This document shows, one piece after another, positions 10,607-18,875 of a stretch of 64,000 bases of DNA. The notes under the pieces are model-generated. The model was given only the letters and a program-made list of their open reading frames with translations. It searched no databases and was not told the origin of the DNA. The stretch is from contig JAGTRU010000001.1 of NCBI GenBank assembly GCA_018261905.1, positions 248,001 to 312,000 of the forward strand, written 5' to 3'. Position 1 is the stretch's first letter, and each line of letters begins with the position of its first letter. This DNA comes from Pseudomonadota bacterium. Lineage in GTDB: Bacteria; Pseudomonadota; Gammaproteobacteria; Burkholderiales; Rhodocyclaceae. Position numbers and translations under genes: made by a program.

Positions 10607-11080
10607 TTACTTGCCGTGCGCAGTTGCCGCGGCGGCGACCTGGGAGGTGGCTTCACCGATCGCCTTGCGATTGGCTTCGGTCATCGAGACGATCTGCTGC
10701 CCGAAGCCCTTGAAGGTTTCGAAGCCCTTTTCCCAGCCGGCACCGATGCCAGCCCCCTTGTTCTGGGCAAAGTACGAAGACATCAGGGCGATGACGTCCT
10801 TCTGGGTTTCGGCGGCAATTTCCTGCACGCTCTTCAGATAGGCCGCCGCATTCTTGGCCGCCTCGCCGGGGATCAGGCTCTGCAGGTCGGGAATTGACTT
10901 GATATCCTTGGCCGGGGCCTTGGCGGCGGTGGCAACCCCCTGCTCGAGCGCGCTCCGGGTCGCGTTCAGATTCAGCGCAGTTAGACGCTCGAGACTGGAA
11001 AGACCGATTTCCGATAACGCCATGAAGGCGTCTACGTTTACTTTTACTGCGTCGAGGGGTTCGTGACTTCTGGAAACCAT
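10607..11080 (-). CDS. Phasin family protein
   Basis: 157-residue, mostly helical Ala/Lys/Glu-rich protein of the phasin_2 type (NVDAFMALSEIG, then LTALNLNATRSALEQGV, then TEANRKAIGEATSQVAAAATA). Phasins coat polyhydroxyalkanoate granules; some also act as stress chaperones. The start at 11080 is chosen because CCAGGAGC lies 7 bases upstream; an in-frame extension to 11110 lacks this. No PhaR-like box is seen upstream, unlike the phasin at 26871; instead it has the recurrent stress motif about 95 bases upstream. Proteins of this size and sequence could be stress-associated and not granule-bound. Confidence 0.85.
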   Translation of the reverse strand: MVSRSHEPLDAVKVNVDAFMALSEIGLSSLERLTALNLNATRSALEQGVATAAKAPAKDIKSIPDLQSLIPGEAAKNAAAYLKSVQEIAAETQKDVIALMSSYFAQNKGAGIGAGWEKGFETFKGFGQQIVSMTEANRKAIGEATSQVAAAATAHGK

Positions 11081-11175
11081 GGTTTTGCTCCTGGGTATAA
11101 GGTGGACCAACGGGTGGCGGTGGAACGACTAACGGTGTTCCTTTTGCCAGCATAGACGGGGAATCGTCACGCCAC

Positions 11176-11197
11176 TGTTGGCTGGCGCACATAGGGC
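11176..11197 (-). promoter_or_regulatory. Recurrent stress-gene motif, copy a
   Basis: Contains TTGGCTGGCGCACATAGGGC, which aligns with five other sites in this window (11240, 13538, 17958, 24402, 26439). On the minus strand it reads as CCTATGTGCGCCAGC, about 95 bases upstream of the phasin-like start codon. A role as activator site or operator is inferred from recurrence and position. Confidence 0.45.
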
Positions 11198-11239
11198 CGA
11201 TCGAGCCGGCGCCCCGAGAATCGGGCACCTGCCCGGCCA

Positions 11240-11267
11240 TACGTTGGCTAGCGCACAGAACATTCGG
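11240..11267 (+). promoter_or_regulatory. Recurrent stress-gene motif, copy b
   Basis: ACGTTGGCTAGCGCACAGAA matches the shared dyad-like motif. It lies 260 bases upstream of the BON gene at 11528, but a ~158-base dispersed repeat (11345-11502) sits between them. Removing the repeat would place the site about 100 bases upstream, the same distance as for the other BON gene. Confidence 0.4.
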
Positions 11268-11344
11268 TCCGGACGAAGGAAGATGGGCGACACGATCTGG
11301 CGCATTCCGGCCAGGCGTCGGAGCAGAAGCATCCATTTATCCAA

Positions 11345-11502
11345 AAAACCTTACCGCAGAGTCGCAAAGGAGCAGAGAGGAACGTGAAAACGGTTGCTTG
11401 CAAGGTTTTTGCGGCTCACCAAAAAGGTGGGCCGCAGCATCCGGGCTAGCCTTTTTTACCCAGCATCTCTGCATCTCCGCGGTTCAATTGCGTTTTTCTA
11501 GG
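11345..11502. repeat. Dispersed non-coding repeat with terminal inverted repeats, copy A
   Basis: About 158 bases bounded by TTACCGCAGAG at the left and by a CTCCGCGGTTCAATTGCG tail ending TTTTTCTAGG at the right, which are inverted relative to each other (ACCGCAGAGTCGCA versus ACCGCGGAGATGCA). A second near-full copy is at 18646-18782 and a half copy, inverted, at 36751-36800. It encodes no protein; it may be a miniature mobile element or a transcribed structured repeat. It fills most of the gap between the phasin-like gene and the BON gene. Confidence 0.7.
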
Positions 11503-11527
11503 TTTATCACCCCGAAGGATCGATACC

Positions 11528-11851
11528 ATGAATATCAAACTTGTCGCAAGCTGCCTCACGAGCCTCGCCCTGATGCTCCCGATGACCGTCTACAGTGCCG
11601 ACGTCAGCACCTCGTCGGCCGGCACCATGGTCAAGGATTCGGTCATCACCACCAAGATCAAGGCGGAGCTGGCGGCCGAAAAAATCGCCAGCCTCATCCA
11701 TATCAGTGTCGATACCGACAACAAGGGCGCCGTCACCCTGGGCGGCACCGCCACCAGCAAAAATGCCGTCGACAAGGCGGTATCCATCGCTAAATCGGTC
11801 AAGGGCGTCACCTCGGTCGATAACCAGATCAAGATTGTGGCCGACAAGTAA
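11528..11851 (+). CDS. BON-domain periplasmic protein
   Basis: 107 residues with a Sec signal peptide (about residues 1-23, ending in MTVYSADV) and a single BON domain (VKDSVITTKIKAELAAEK ... VTLGGTATSKNAVDKAV ... VKGVTSVDNQI). BON proteins such as OsmY bind phospholipid or stabilise envelopes under osmotic stress. A paralogue lies at 24517. A GTG-started transglutaminase-like gene follows after 10 bases. Confidence 0.85.
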   Translation: MNIKLVASCLTSLALMLPMTVYSADVSTSSAGTMVKDSVITTKIKAELAAEKIASLIHISVDTDNKGAVTLGGTATSKNAVDKAVSIAKSVKGVTSVDNQIKIVADK

Positions 11852-11861
11852 GCCCCGCCCC

Positions 11862-12755
11862 GTGATCCGCATCGCCTTGCAAATTGACTTGAATTACGAA
11901 ATCGACGGCGCGGGCGCCGATTTCGTGTTCAACATCCATGCCGCCCACACGCCTAACCAGAGCATCTCCGCCGAGAGCCTGATGCTGAGCCAGGCCGTCC
12001 CGCAACGGCTGCATACGACCCCGGTGACCGGCAACCGTTACCTGTATGTACGCGCCGGCCCGGGCGACCTGAAACTGTCGTACTCGGCCACCGTCGATCT
12101 GACCCATCACTTTGCCGACCCGGCGCAGATTGCCGAAGTACCGATCCGCGATCTGCCCCCCGAGGTCATCGGCTACATTTATCCCAGCCGTTACTGCCAG
12201 TCGGACCGCCTGCTCAAACTGGCCAACCAGGAGTTCGGACGACTGGCACCGGGCTACCGCCGGGTTCAGGCCATCCAGGACTGGGTCAAGGGTTGGGTCA
12301 GTTTCACCCTGCATAGCTCGAACACGAATACCTCGGCGGTCGACACGCTGGTCGAGAAAGTCGGCGTCTGCCGCGACTACGCCCACCTGATGATTGCGCT
12401 CTGCCGCGCCCTCAACATCCCCGCCCGTTTCGCCACCGGCACCGACTACGGTGCCGACCCGACGCTCGGCCCCTCCGATTTCCAGGCCTATGTCGAGGTG
12501 TACCTCGGCTTTCGCTGGTATATCTTTGACCCGTCCGGCACCGGCATCCCCATGGGCTTTGTCCGTTTCGGCACCGGGCGCGATGCGGCCGATGTGGCAT
12601 TTGCCACCATTTTTGGCGGCGTCAGGGCGCACGCCGCGGTGATTCGCGCCCTGGCCATCGAGGATCCGGCGAATGGCCTGCGCCTGCCGCACCATTGTGA
12701 GGAGGCACTCTCGACCGACAGCGGCGAGGAAGCCGCCCATGCCGCACCACACTGA
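11862..12755 (+). CDS. Transglutaminase-like protein with His-to-Gln change in the catalytic triad
   Basis: 297-residue cytoplasmic protein starting at GTG 11862; the next in-frame ATG would cut into conserved sequence. The N-terminal ~130 residues are the beta domain usual for this family (YLYVRAGPGDLKLSYSATVDL), followed by the papain-like transglutaminase core. Cys170 (VGVCRDYAHLM) and Asp223 (FDPSG) stand in the expected positions of the Cys-His-Asp triad, but the His position in the usual FHAY motif is Gln208 (DFQAYVEVYLG). The family members mostly act as cysteine proteases or amidases; this one may be inactive or altered. No clear ribosome-binding site is seen, so translation may be coupled to the BON gene. 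Confidence 0.8.
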   Translation: MIRIALQIDLNYEIDGAGADFVFNIHAAHTPNQSISAESLMLSQAVPQRLHTTPVTGNRYLYVRAGPGDLKLSYSATVDLTHHFADPAQIAEVPIRDLPPEVIGYIYPSRYCQSDRLLKLANQEFGRLAPGYRRVQAIQDWVKGWVSFTLHSSNTNTSAVDTLVEKVGVCRDYAHLMIALCRALNIPARFATGTDYGADPTLGPSDFQAYVEVYLGFRWYIFDPSGTGIPMGFVRFGTGRDAADVAFATIFGGVRAHAAVIRALAIEDPANGLRLPHHCEEALSTDSGEEAAHAAPH

Positions 12756-12759
12756 ATAG

Positions 12760-12960
12760 GCGGCGCTCTGTGGCATCCAGGAAATCGGCGGCATCGCCAT
12801 TGCCGAGAAACCGAGTACCGCCGAGCAGCCGGACATGCCGGAGAGCGCCATCGCCAGCGGCTATATTGATTTTGTCCTGGCTCCGGAGGAAATCGCGGCC
12901 AGGCTGGTACTGATTGCCCGTCAGGAAACCCCGGCCGTCACCGGACGGCCACGCCAGTAG
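12760..12960 (+). pseudogene. Remnant of a CheB methylesterase C terminus
   Basis: After a stop at 12757-12759 the frame is open to a stop at 12958 but has no plausible start. It translates to a segment with GGIAIAEKPSTAEQPDMPES, AIASGYIDFVLAPEEIA and a tail, which is the end of a CheB-type methylesterase domain (compare GGITIAQEPKSAKYDSMPNA in the fused protein at 36871-41235). The catalytic Ser, His and Asp regions upstream are gone, so it is a decayed fragment. It ends just before the small minus-strand gene at 12991. Confidence 0.7.
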
Positions 12961-12990
12961 GGCTCGACAACTAGCGCAGGGCCGGGTTGT

Positions 12991-13140
12991 TTATATTGGC
13001 CGTTGCCCGTTGATGACCCGGAGCAGGACAACGACGATGGCGATGACCAGCAGGATGTGGATAAAGCCACCGAGGGTATAGGACGTGACCAGACCGAGCA
13101 GCCACAAGATGAGCAGGACGACGGCGATCGTATAAAGCAT
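12991..13140 (-). CDS. Small hydrophobic membrane protein, lmo0937/DUF5670 type
   Basis: 49 residues, too short for routine ORF calling. It reads as two membrane helices separated by a TSYTLGGFIHIL turn and ending INGQRPI, a pattern seen in many copies beside CsbD and BON genes in proteobacteria. The start at 13140 has GGAA upstream on the minus strand (GAAGGAATC). Function is unknown; the neighbourhood suggests a stress role. Confidence 0.75.
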   Translation of the reverse strand: MLYTIAVVLLILWLLGLVTSYTLGGFIHILLVIAIVVVLLRVINGQRPI

Positions 13141-13270
13141 GATGATTCCTTCACAGTATCAGTCAGGAACAGCCCACCCTGGGTGAGCCGCAACCCGGAC
13201 CGGATCGGTATTGGCCGCGCTCCCCGCCAGACTGATCAGGCGATTGCGCGCGCCGGCAAGGCCCCTACGC

Positions 13271-13456
13271 CTACTTCGGCTGAGTGGCCTTCTTGAGATC
13301 GGCCTTGAGGTCGCCATAGGCAGCCCTGGCCTTGCCGCCGGCATTCTCGACAACCCCTTTCAGTTCGAGCTCCTTGTTGCCGACGAGCTTGCCGGCGACT
13401 TCTTTGATTTTCCCTTTTGCTTCATCAATGCGGCCGGCGGATTGGTCTTTGTTCAT
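13271..13456 (-). CDS. CsbD family stress protein
   Basis: 61 residues, highly charged and Lys/Ala/Gly rich (MNKDQSAGRIDEAKGKIKEV, then AGKLVGNKELELKG), the complete CsbD-like fold. CsbD in Bacillus is under general stress control; the molecular role is unknown. AGGAGC sits upstream of the ATG. The shared stress motif lies about 80 bases upstream (13538). Confidence 0.88.
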   Translation of the reverse strand: MNKDQSAGRIDEAKGKIKEVAGKLVGNKELELKGVVENAGGKARAAYGDLKADLKKATQPK

Positions 13457-13537
13457 GATGTGCTCCTGATGGTGACGGTTACAAGCGCAACGGTGCTGTG
13501 CTCAGCAGCAAGACTAATCATCAAATCGATTCCCTTC

Positions 13538-13559
13538 CGTACGCTGGCGCCCATAGGCG
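13538..13559 (-). promoter_or_regulatory. Recurrent stress-gene motif, copy c
   Basis: CGTACGCTGGCGCCCATAGG aligns with the motif at 17958 (GTACGCTGGCGCGCATTGGG) in nearly every position. It lies about 80 bases upstream of the CsbD start codon, in the minus-strand gene's upstream region. Confidence 0.45.
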
Positions 13560-13604
13560 GCCGCAACCGCCAGGACTTGCCGCCCCGATAAGCGGCTCAC
13601 CCGC

Positions 13605-14309
13605 TCAGATAGCCGCCGCCACGAAATTCGCCGACCGGCCGGCCTCAGCGTCGGCCAGCAGGCTGGCGTCGCTGCGCACGGCATGCGCAATGGGCAGATC
13701 GGCACCTTGCTGCCAGGCGAACAAGGCCGCGGCCTTTTCGGCACCGGTGACCAATACCAGTTGCTGGCGGCACGCGCGCAAGGTCTGGTAATTCAGGCTG
13801 ACGCGCTCGCCGGGCGGCTTCGCTGCGTTGTGCACGGCAATCACCGGCGCGTTGGGGTCGCCGCCGGTCGAAAACAGACTGGCGGTGTGGCCATCGTCGC
13901 CCATGCCGAGCAGCAGCAGATCAAAGGGCTGCCGGTCGACAATGAGCCAGGTATATTCCGCCGCCGCCCGTGCCGCACCGAGTTCGGCCGGGATGGCGTG
14001 AATCTGCCCCGCCGGTATCGCCACGCGTGACAGCCAGGCCTCCTGCGCCAGGCGTGAGTTTCGGCCGGCGTGCTCGGCCGGCAGGCAACGCTCGTCACTC
14101 CAGAAGATTTCCCAGGCGCGCCAGTCCTGCGCCATCCCGGCGAGCATTTCATAGGTCCGGCGCGGCGTATTGCCACCGGCCAGGACGATGCGAAACACCT
14201 GGCGCTCGCGGAGCGCCGCCTCGGCCTCGGCGATGACGATGCGGCAGGCGTGGGCAGCGACCTCTTCCGGATCCGGCAATATTTTGCTATTGACCGGCAG
14301 CATCAACAT
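13605..14309 (-). CDS. pgl: 6-phosphogluconolactonase
   Basis: 234 residues of the DevB/NagB-like lactonase family that hydrolyses 6-phosphogluconolactone. Visible motifs: IVLAGGNTPRRTYEML, FWSDERCLP and LLGMGDDGHTASLF. The start at 14309 was chosen since CCGGAAGG precedes it and it overlaps the zwf stop by seven bases (ATGTTGA); an in-frame upstream ATG at 14351 lies deeper in zwf. It is the third gene of the gnd-zwf-pgl operon and completes the oxidative pentose phosphate route. Confidence 0.9.
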   Translation of the reverse strand: MLMLPVNSKILPDPEEVAAHACRIVIAEAEAALRERQVFRIVLAGGNTPRRTYEMLAGMAQDWRAWEIFWSDERCLPAEHAGRNSRLAQEAWLSRVAIPAGQIHAIPAELGAARAAAEYTWLIVDRQPFDLLLLGMGDDGHTASLFSTGGDPNAPVIAVHNAAKPPGERVSLNYQTLRACRQQLVLVTGAEKAAALFAWQQGADLPIAHAVRSDASLLADAEAGRSANFVAAAI

Positions 14310-15766
14310 TCGCCTTCCGGCTTGCCGTTGCAACTCAGCGTCTGCCGCCATTGCCGGTCAGCCTGGCCGAATATCTGGTCGGCGGCTTTCGGTCCCCAAC
14401 TGCCGGCCGGGTATTGCAACGGCGGGCGCTCGTCGTCGGCCCAACCACGCATGAAGGGATCGACCACATTCCACGCCGCCTTGACCTCGTCGTAGCGCAG
14501 GAACAGGGAACGATCGCCTTGAATGACATCCATCAGCAAGTCTTCGTACGCATCGGCCTTGCGTTCGCCGGGATTGCCGACCGAGGCATCCATCGAAATC
14601 TGCCGGGTGCGGGTTTCCTGGCCGGGCACCTTGGCGGATATTTCCATCTGCACCACGTCGTCCGGCTGGATGCCGATCAGCAACCAGTTCGGATGCACGG
14701 CAGAAGCCCCCAATCCCTGGAAAAGCTGCATCGGCGGTTCGCGAAAACGCACGGCGACCATCGAACGCCGCTCCTTGAGGCGCTTGCCGGTGCGCAGATA
14801 GAACGGCACATCGCGCCAGCGCCAGTTGTCCACGTAGAGCTTCAGCGCGGCATAAGTCTCGGTATGGCTGCCGGCCGCGACGCCGGTTTCCTGCTGATAG
14901 CCGGCGTACTGGGCGCGTACCGCATGACTGGCCAGTTGCGGCAGCTCAAGCGGGCGGATCGAGCGCAGCACCTTGACCTTTTCATCACGCAGCGCTTCGG
15001 CCTCCAGCGAGACCGGCGGCTCCATGGCCAGCAGGGCGAGCACCTGCAACAGGTGGCTCTGGATCATGTCGCGCGTCGCCCCGCCGTGCCGGTCGTAGTA
15101 ATTGGCCCGCCCGTCGAGGCCGATGGTTTCGGCGTGGGTGATCTGCACGTGATCGATGTAATGGCGGTTCCACAGGGGTTCCAGGATCATGTTGGCAAAA
15201 CGCAGGACGAGCAGGTTCTGCACCGATTCCTTGCCGACGTAATGATCGATGCGGTAGATCTGTTCTTCGTCGAGGTGCGTATTGAGTTCGTGCTGCAGGT
15301 CGCGGGCCGATTGCAGGTCGTGACCGAAGGGCTTTTCGATGACCATTCGTCGCCAGCCGGTGCGCTCGGCCAGCAAGCCGGCCTGGGCCAGCCCGACGGT
15401 AATCGGCACATACAGTTCGGGGCTGACCGAGAGATAGAAAATCACGTTGTTGCCGCAGTCGCTGGCCCCCATCCAGGCCTCCAGCGTCCGATAGAAAGGC
15501 GCATCGTCGAGGTTGCCGGCCAGATAGTCGAGACGCCGGAGAAAGCTTTCCTGCAGTCCCGCCTCGGCAGCTTCCAGGTGCTTTCCGACCTCGTCTCGCC
15601 AACTATCCCGGGCATAGGGCGTCCGGCCGCAGCCGAGAATGCGGACGTCGGGCGCCAGGTGGCCCAGGCTGTGCAATTGGTACAAGGCGGGCAAGAGCTT
15701 GGCCATCGCCAGGTTGCCCGTCGCCCCGAAGATGACGTAGGCGTGTGATTCGCTGGCGCAGTTCAT
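14303..15766 (-). CDS. zwf: Glucose-6-phosphate 1-dehydrogenase
   Basis: 487 residues. The Rossmann motif appears near the N terminus (IFGATGNLAMAKLLPALY), and the substrate-site motif RIDHYVGKE is intact, as is the GREP-like VRFREPP region. It oxidises glucose-6-P to 6-phosphogluconolactone and makes NADPH. Its ATG overlaps the gnd stop in an ATGA arrangement (15763-15766), indicating translational coupling. Confidence 0.95.
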   Translation of the reverse strand: MNCASESHAYVIFGATGNLAMAKLLPALYQLHSLGHLAPDVRILGCGRTPYARDSWRDEVGKHLEAAEAGLQESFLRRLDYLAGNLDDAPFYRTLEAWMGASDCGNNVIFYLSVSPELYVPITVGLAQAGLLAERTGWRRMVIEKPFGHDLQSARDLQHELNTHLDEEQIYRIDHYVGKESVQNLLVLRFANMILEPLWNRHYIDHVQITHAETIGLDGRANYYDRHGGATRDMIQSHLLQVLALLAMEPPVSLEAEALRDEKVKVLRSIRPLELPQLASHAVRAQYAGYQQETGVAAGSHTETYAALKLYVDNWRWRDVPFYLRTGKRLKERRSMVAVRFREPPMQLFQGLGASAVHPNWLLIGIQPDDVVQMEISAKVPGQETRTRQISMDASVGNPGERKADAYEDLLMDVIQGDRSLFLRYDEVKAAWNVVDPFMRGWADDERPPLQYPAGSWGPKAADQIFGQADRQWRQTLSCNGKPEGEC

Positions 15767-17256
15767 GACAGTTTTTCCTCGCCGCCGTCGCCCAGCCAGC
15801 GCGTGTGAAAATGCGCCGTCTCGTCGCGGTCGACACGCTGGTAGGTATGGGCACCAAAAAAATCGCGCTGCGCCTGGATGATGTTGGCCGAACCATAGGC
15901 ACAGCGATAGCCGTCGTAAAAAGACAGCGCCGAGCTCAGGGCCGGCGCCGCTATGCCGTGCCCGACGGCGAGCATCACGGCCCGGCGCCAGCCGGCTTCG
16001 GCGTTTTTGACCTCGGCCGCAAAGAACGGGTCCTGCAGCAGGCTGGGCGGAACGGGCTGGCGTTCGAAACTGTTCCTGATGTCAGCCAGAAAGCGACTGC
16101 GGATGATGCAGCCGGCGCGCCAGAGCAGCGCGATGTCACCGAACGGCAAGGCCCAGCCGTTCTTTTCGGCGGCGGCCTGCATGAGCATGAAACCCTGCGT
16201 GTAGGAGACCAGTTTCGCGGCATACAAGGCGTCGTGCAGCGCCTCGAGACAGGCGGCGCGTTCCGCCTCCGGCACGAGTGTCGGCACGCTGCCGAGCAGC
16301 GCTGCCGCCGCCACCCGTTCGGACTTGCGCGCCGACAGCATGCGGGCGTGCACGGCTTCGCCGATCAGGGTCAGCGGCACGGCATTGTCCAGGGCATCCT
16401 GCGCGGTCCACACGCCGGTGCCTTTACTCCCGGCCACATCGAGAATCCGCTCAACCAGCGGGCCGCCGTCGTGGTCGCGCTGACGCAGCAGGCGGGCGGT
16501 GATTTCAATCAGGTAGGATTCCAGCCGGCCACCATTCCAGGCCGCGAAGCGGTCGGCCATCTCGTCGTGGCTGAGGCCGAGGGCATGTTGCATCAAGTGG
16601 CAGACTTCGGCGATCAACTGCATGTCGCCGTATTCAATGCCGTTGTGAATCATCTTCACGTAATGACCGGCCCCGCCCTCGCCCAGCCACTGGCAGCACG
16701 GGATGCCATCGACCCGGGCGGCGATGGCCTGGAACATATCGCGGATGACCGGCCAGGCCGCGGCAGCGCCACCGGGCATCAGTGACGGCCCGAAGCGGGC
16801 GCCGTCCTCGCCACCGGAAACCCCCATGCCGACGAAGTGCAGGCCCCGAGCGGCAAGCGTTCGCCAGCGGCGGTCGGTATCCTGATAATTGGAATTTCCC
16901 CCATCGATCAGGATGTCCCCGGGGGCCAGCCAGGGCTGCAGTTGTTCGATCACCGCCTCGACAGCCCGACCGGCCGTCACCATCAGCAGGATGACGCGCG
17001 GCGAGGCAAGCTGGCTGACCAATTGTTGAAGATTGTCGGCCACGGCGATGGCCCGGCCTTGGCCGTGGGTCGCGATGAATTCTGCCGTAACGGCGCCCGT
17101 CCGGTTGTACACGCTCAGGCGGTAAGCCTGGTCACTGAGATTGAGCGCCAGGTTGGCGCCCATCACGCCAAGACCGACGATGCCGATGTCGGACGGGGCC
17201 ATGCCGATCGCCGCCAGACCAGGTTCGCTGCCCGCCGATTGTTCGGTTGTTTTCAT
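15763..17256 (-). CDS. gnd: 6-phosphogluconate dehydrogenase, decarboxylating
   Basis: 497 residues from the chosen start; NADP-binding IGIVGLGVMGANLALN lies near the N terminus, followed by the catalytic GGNSNYQDT and GVSGGEDGARFGPSLMPGG segments and a C-terminal helix bundle. It converts 6-phosphogluconate to ribulose-5-P with CO2 and NADPH. The start at 17256 has GAG seven bases upstream; an alternative ATG at 17202 gives 479 residues and matches the usual family N terminus better, so the first 18 residues are uncertain. First gene of the operon. Confidence 0.92.
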   Translation of the reverse strand: MKTTEQSAGSEPGLAAIGMAPSDIGIVGLGVMGANLALNLSDQAYRLSVYNRTGAVTAEFIATHGQGRAIAVADNLQQLVSQLASPRVILLMVTAGRAVEAVIEQLQPWLAPGDILIDGGNSNYQDTDRRWRTLAARGLHFVGMGVSGGEDGARFGPSLMPGGAAAAWPVIRDMFQAIAARVDGIPCCQWLGEGGAGHYVKMIHNGIEYGDMQLIAEVCHLMQHALGLSHDEMADRFAAWNGGRLESYLIEITARLLRQRDHDGGPLVERILDVAGSKGTGVWTAQDALDNAVPLTLIGEAVHARMLSARKSERVAAAALLGSVPTLVPEAERAACLEALHDALYAAKLVSYTQGFMLMQAAAEKNGWALPFGDIALLWRAGCIIRSRFLADIRNSFERQPVPPSLLQDPFFAAEVKNAEAGWRRAVMLAVGHGIAAPALSSALSFYDGYRCAYGSANIIQAQRDFFGAHTYQRVDRDETAHFHTRWLGDGGEEKLS

Positions 17257-17336
17257 GCTGATCTCGGCAACAAGGAAGATACAGGTGGACCGCGCAGTGA
17301 CCGACAAGTGCGAGACAACCGCCGGCCATCGGCGAA

Positions 17337-17873
17337 TCAGGCCAGCAGGTCGCGCATGTCGTCGGCGTGCTGTTCCTCGATGGCCATGATGCCGACCAGC
17401 ATCAGCCGGGTGGTCGGATCGGTTTCACCGATCGCATCGATCATCTGGCGATAGGATTCGATGGCCACCCGTTCGGCAATCAGGTTGGCCTTGATCATGC
17501 CCTGGACGTCGCGGGAGTCATCGTATTCGGCATGGCTGCGCTCGCTCAGCGAGGCCGGATTGAAATCGGGCTGGCCGTTCAATTGCACGATGCGCTCGGC
17601 CAACTGGTCGGCATGGCCCTGTTCCTCGCCGGCATGCTGCAGGAACTCGGCCTTGATCGGACCATTCTGCAGGCCGCTCGCCGTGTAGTAATGGCGTTTG
17701 TAGCGCAGCACGCAGACCAGTTCGGTGGCCAGGGCGACATTGAGCATGTCCACCACCAACTTGCGGTCGGCCTGATAGCCGGCGGTCACCGCACCGTCTT
17801 CAAAATCCTTTGCCGCGGCGCGAATGGCGCCGCTATCGATGCCGGCGCGTGCCGCCTTCTTAGCCTTGTTCAT
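17337..17873 (-). CDS. Bacterioferritin-like ferritin-family protein
   Basis: 178 residues forming a four-helix ferritin-like domain with the di-iron ligands in place: Glu in ALATELVCVLRYKRH, EEQGH in helix 2, Glu in NLIAERVAIESY, and EEQHADDM in helix 4. Such proteins store iron or detoxify peroxide. The start at 17873 has AAGGA six bases upstream; the 15-residue extension to 17918 looks non-coding. The shared stress motif lies about 85 bases upstream. Confidence 0.85.
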   Translation of the reverse strand: MNKAKKAARAGIDSGAIRAAAKDFEDGAVTAGYQADRKLVVDMLNVALATELVCVLRYKRHYYTASGLQNGPIKAEFLQHAGEEQGHADQLAERIVQLNGQPDFNPASLSERSHAEYDDSRDVQGMIKANLIAERVAIESYRQMIDAIGETDPTTRLMLVGIMAIEEQHADDMRDLLA

Positions 17874-17957
17874 GTCTGTTCCTTGTCGGGTGAGCGGGGA
17901 ATACCCCGCATTGGGCATAATTACCCTGCCCTTTTAGGCCGAAATACGGCCCGCCTC

Positions 17958-17979
17958 GGTACGCTGGCGCGCATTGGGC
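17958..17979. promoter_or_regulatory. Recurrent stress-gene motif, copy d
   Basis: GTACGCTGGCGCGCATTGGG lies between the divergent ferritin-like gene (about 85 bases upstream of its ATG) and the membrane protein gene at 18106 (about 127 bases upstream). It could serve either or both. Confidence 0.45.
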
Positions 17980-18105
17980 CTTTCTTCGGTTGGCTTGCCA
18001 GCCCGCCCCATCCAATCTGTGCGCTGCCACACAGACAGCCGGGGATCATGCAATCTAGCCTGCATTTCTTCCGTCGCCGACGGACTTACCCACTGGAGAA
18101 GCCGC

Positions 18106-18624
18106 ATGGATGAATATCGTCACCACGTATCCGGATTTTTTGCCCACCGCGCCGAAGCCGAAGGCGCTCTGGACAGTCTTGTCAACCGTGGGCTGCCGCG
18201 CAGCCAGATCCAGCTACTCGATGCCGAATCGGTGCTGGCACCGGCCGAACCGAAGGATGGCAGCAATGAAGTATTGACCAATGTCCTGGTCGATGGCGCC
18301 ATCGGTACCGTGGTCGGCGGCGGCATCGGCGCCCTGGCCCAGATCGCCCTGGTCGCCGCGAATATCAGCCTGTTCATCGCCAGCCCGCTGGTCGCACCGC
18401 TCGTCATGCTCGGCTGGGGCGCCAGCCTCGGCGCCTTTGTCGGTGCAGCAGCCGGCGCTACCACCGGCATCGAACACAAGGACGGCTGGCTATCTGATCT
18501 GGTGCGCGATGCCATCATCAGCGGCCAGGTCGTGCTGGTCGCAGAAACCCGGACGACCGCGGAAACCGAACTGGCGCGCGACGTGATCAAGACGGCGGTT
18601 GGCGAATTCAAGGACGTGGCCTAG
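18106..18624 (+). CDS. Conserved hypothetical protein with glycine-rich membrane segment
   Basis: 172 residues. The first ~45 residues form a small soluble domain like that of general stress protein 17M (VSGFFAHRAEAEGALDSLVN, then RGLPRSQIQLLDAES). The middle has a Gly/Ala-rich stretch with glycine-zipper spacing (GAIGTVVGGGIGALAQIAL) and a second hydrophobic run. The C-terminal ~40 residues are soluble again (VVLVAETRTTAETELARDVI). CTGGAG precedes the ATG. A stress-associated envelope protein is plausible; function unknown. Confidence 0.7.
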   Translation: MDEYRHHVSGFFAHRAEAEGALDSLVNRGLPRSQIQLLDAESVLAPAEPKDGSNEVLTNVLVDGAIGTVVGGGIGALAQIALVAANISLFIASPLVAPLVMLGWGASLGAFVGAAAGATTGIEHKDGWLSDLVRDAIISGQVVLVAETRTTAETELARDVIKTAVGEFKDVA

Positions 18625-18645
18625 CGCTCCACCGCATCAACCTGA

Positions 18646-18782
18646 AACCCTTACCGCAGACGTGAAACAGTGGCTTGCATCGTTTTTGTAGCTGGCCCAA
18701 AAGGTCGGCCGAAAAATCCACGCAAGCCTCGGCTTTTCCTCGGCATCTCTGCGTCTCTGCGGTTTAATTGCGTTTTTCTAGG
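18646..18782. repeat. Dispersed non-coding repeat with terminal inverted repeats, copy B
   Basis: About 137 bases sharing with copy A the TTACCGCAGA left end, the interior GCTTGCA...GTTTTTG and AAAAGGT.GGCC blocks, and the right end GCATCTCTGCGTCTCTGCGG continuing to TTGCGTTTTTCTAGG. It is slightly shortened at the left end. It fills the space between the gene ending at 18624 and the small gene at 18876. Confidence 0.7.
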
Positions 18783-18875
18783 ATCAATCCTGTGCGAGCG
18801 CGGGCGACAGAGCCAAGCCGCCCGGCGCGCCGCCGGTGGTATGCTGGAGCCCACTCAAACTAACGCGAACCATCG

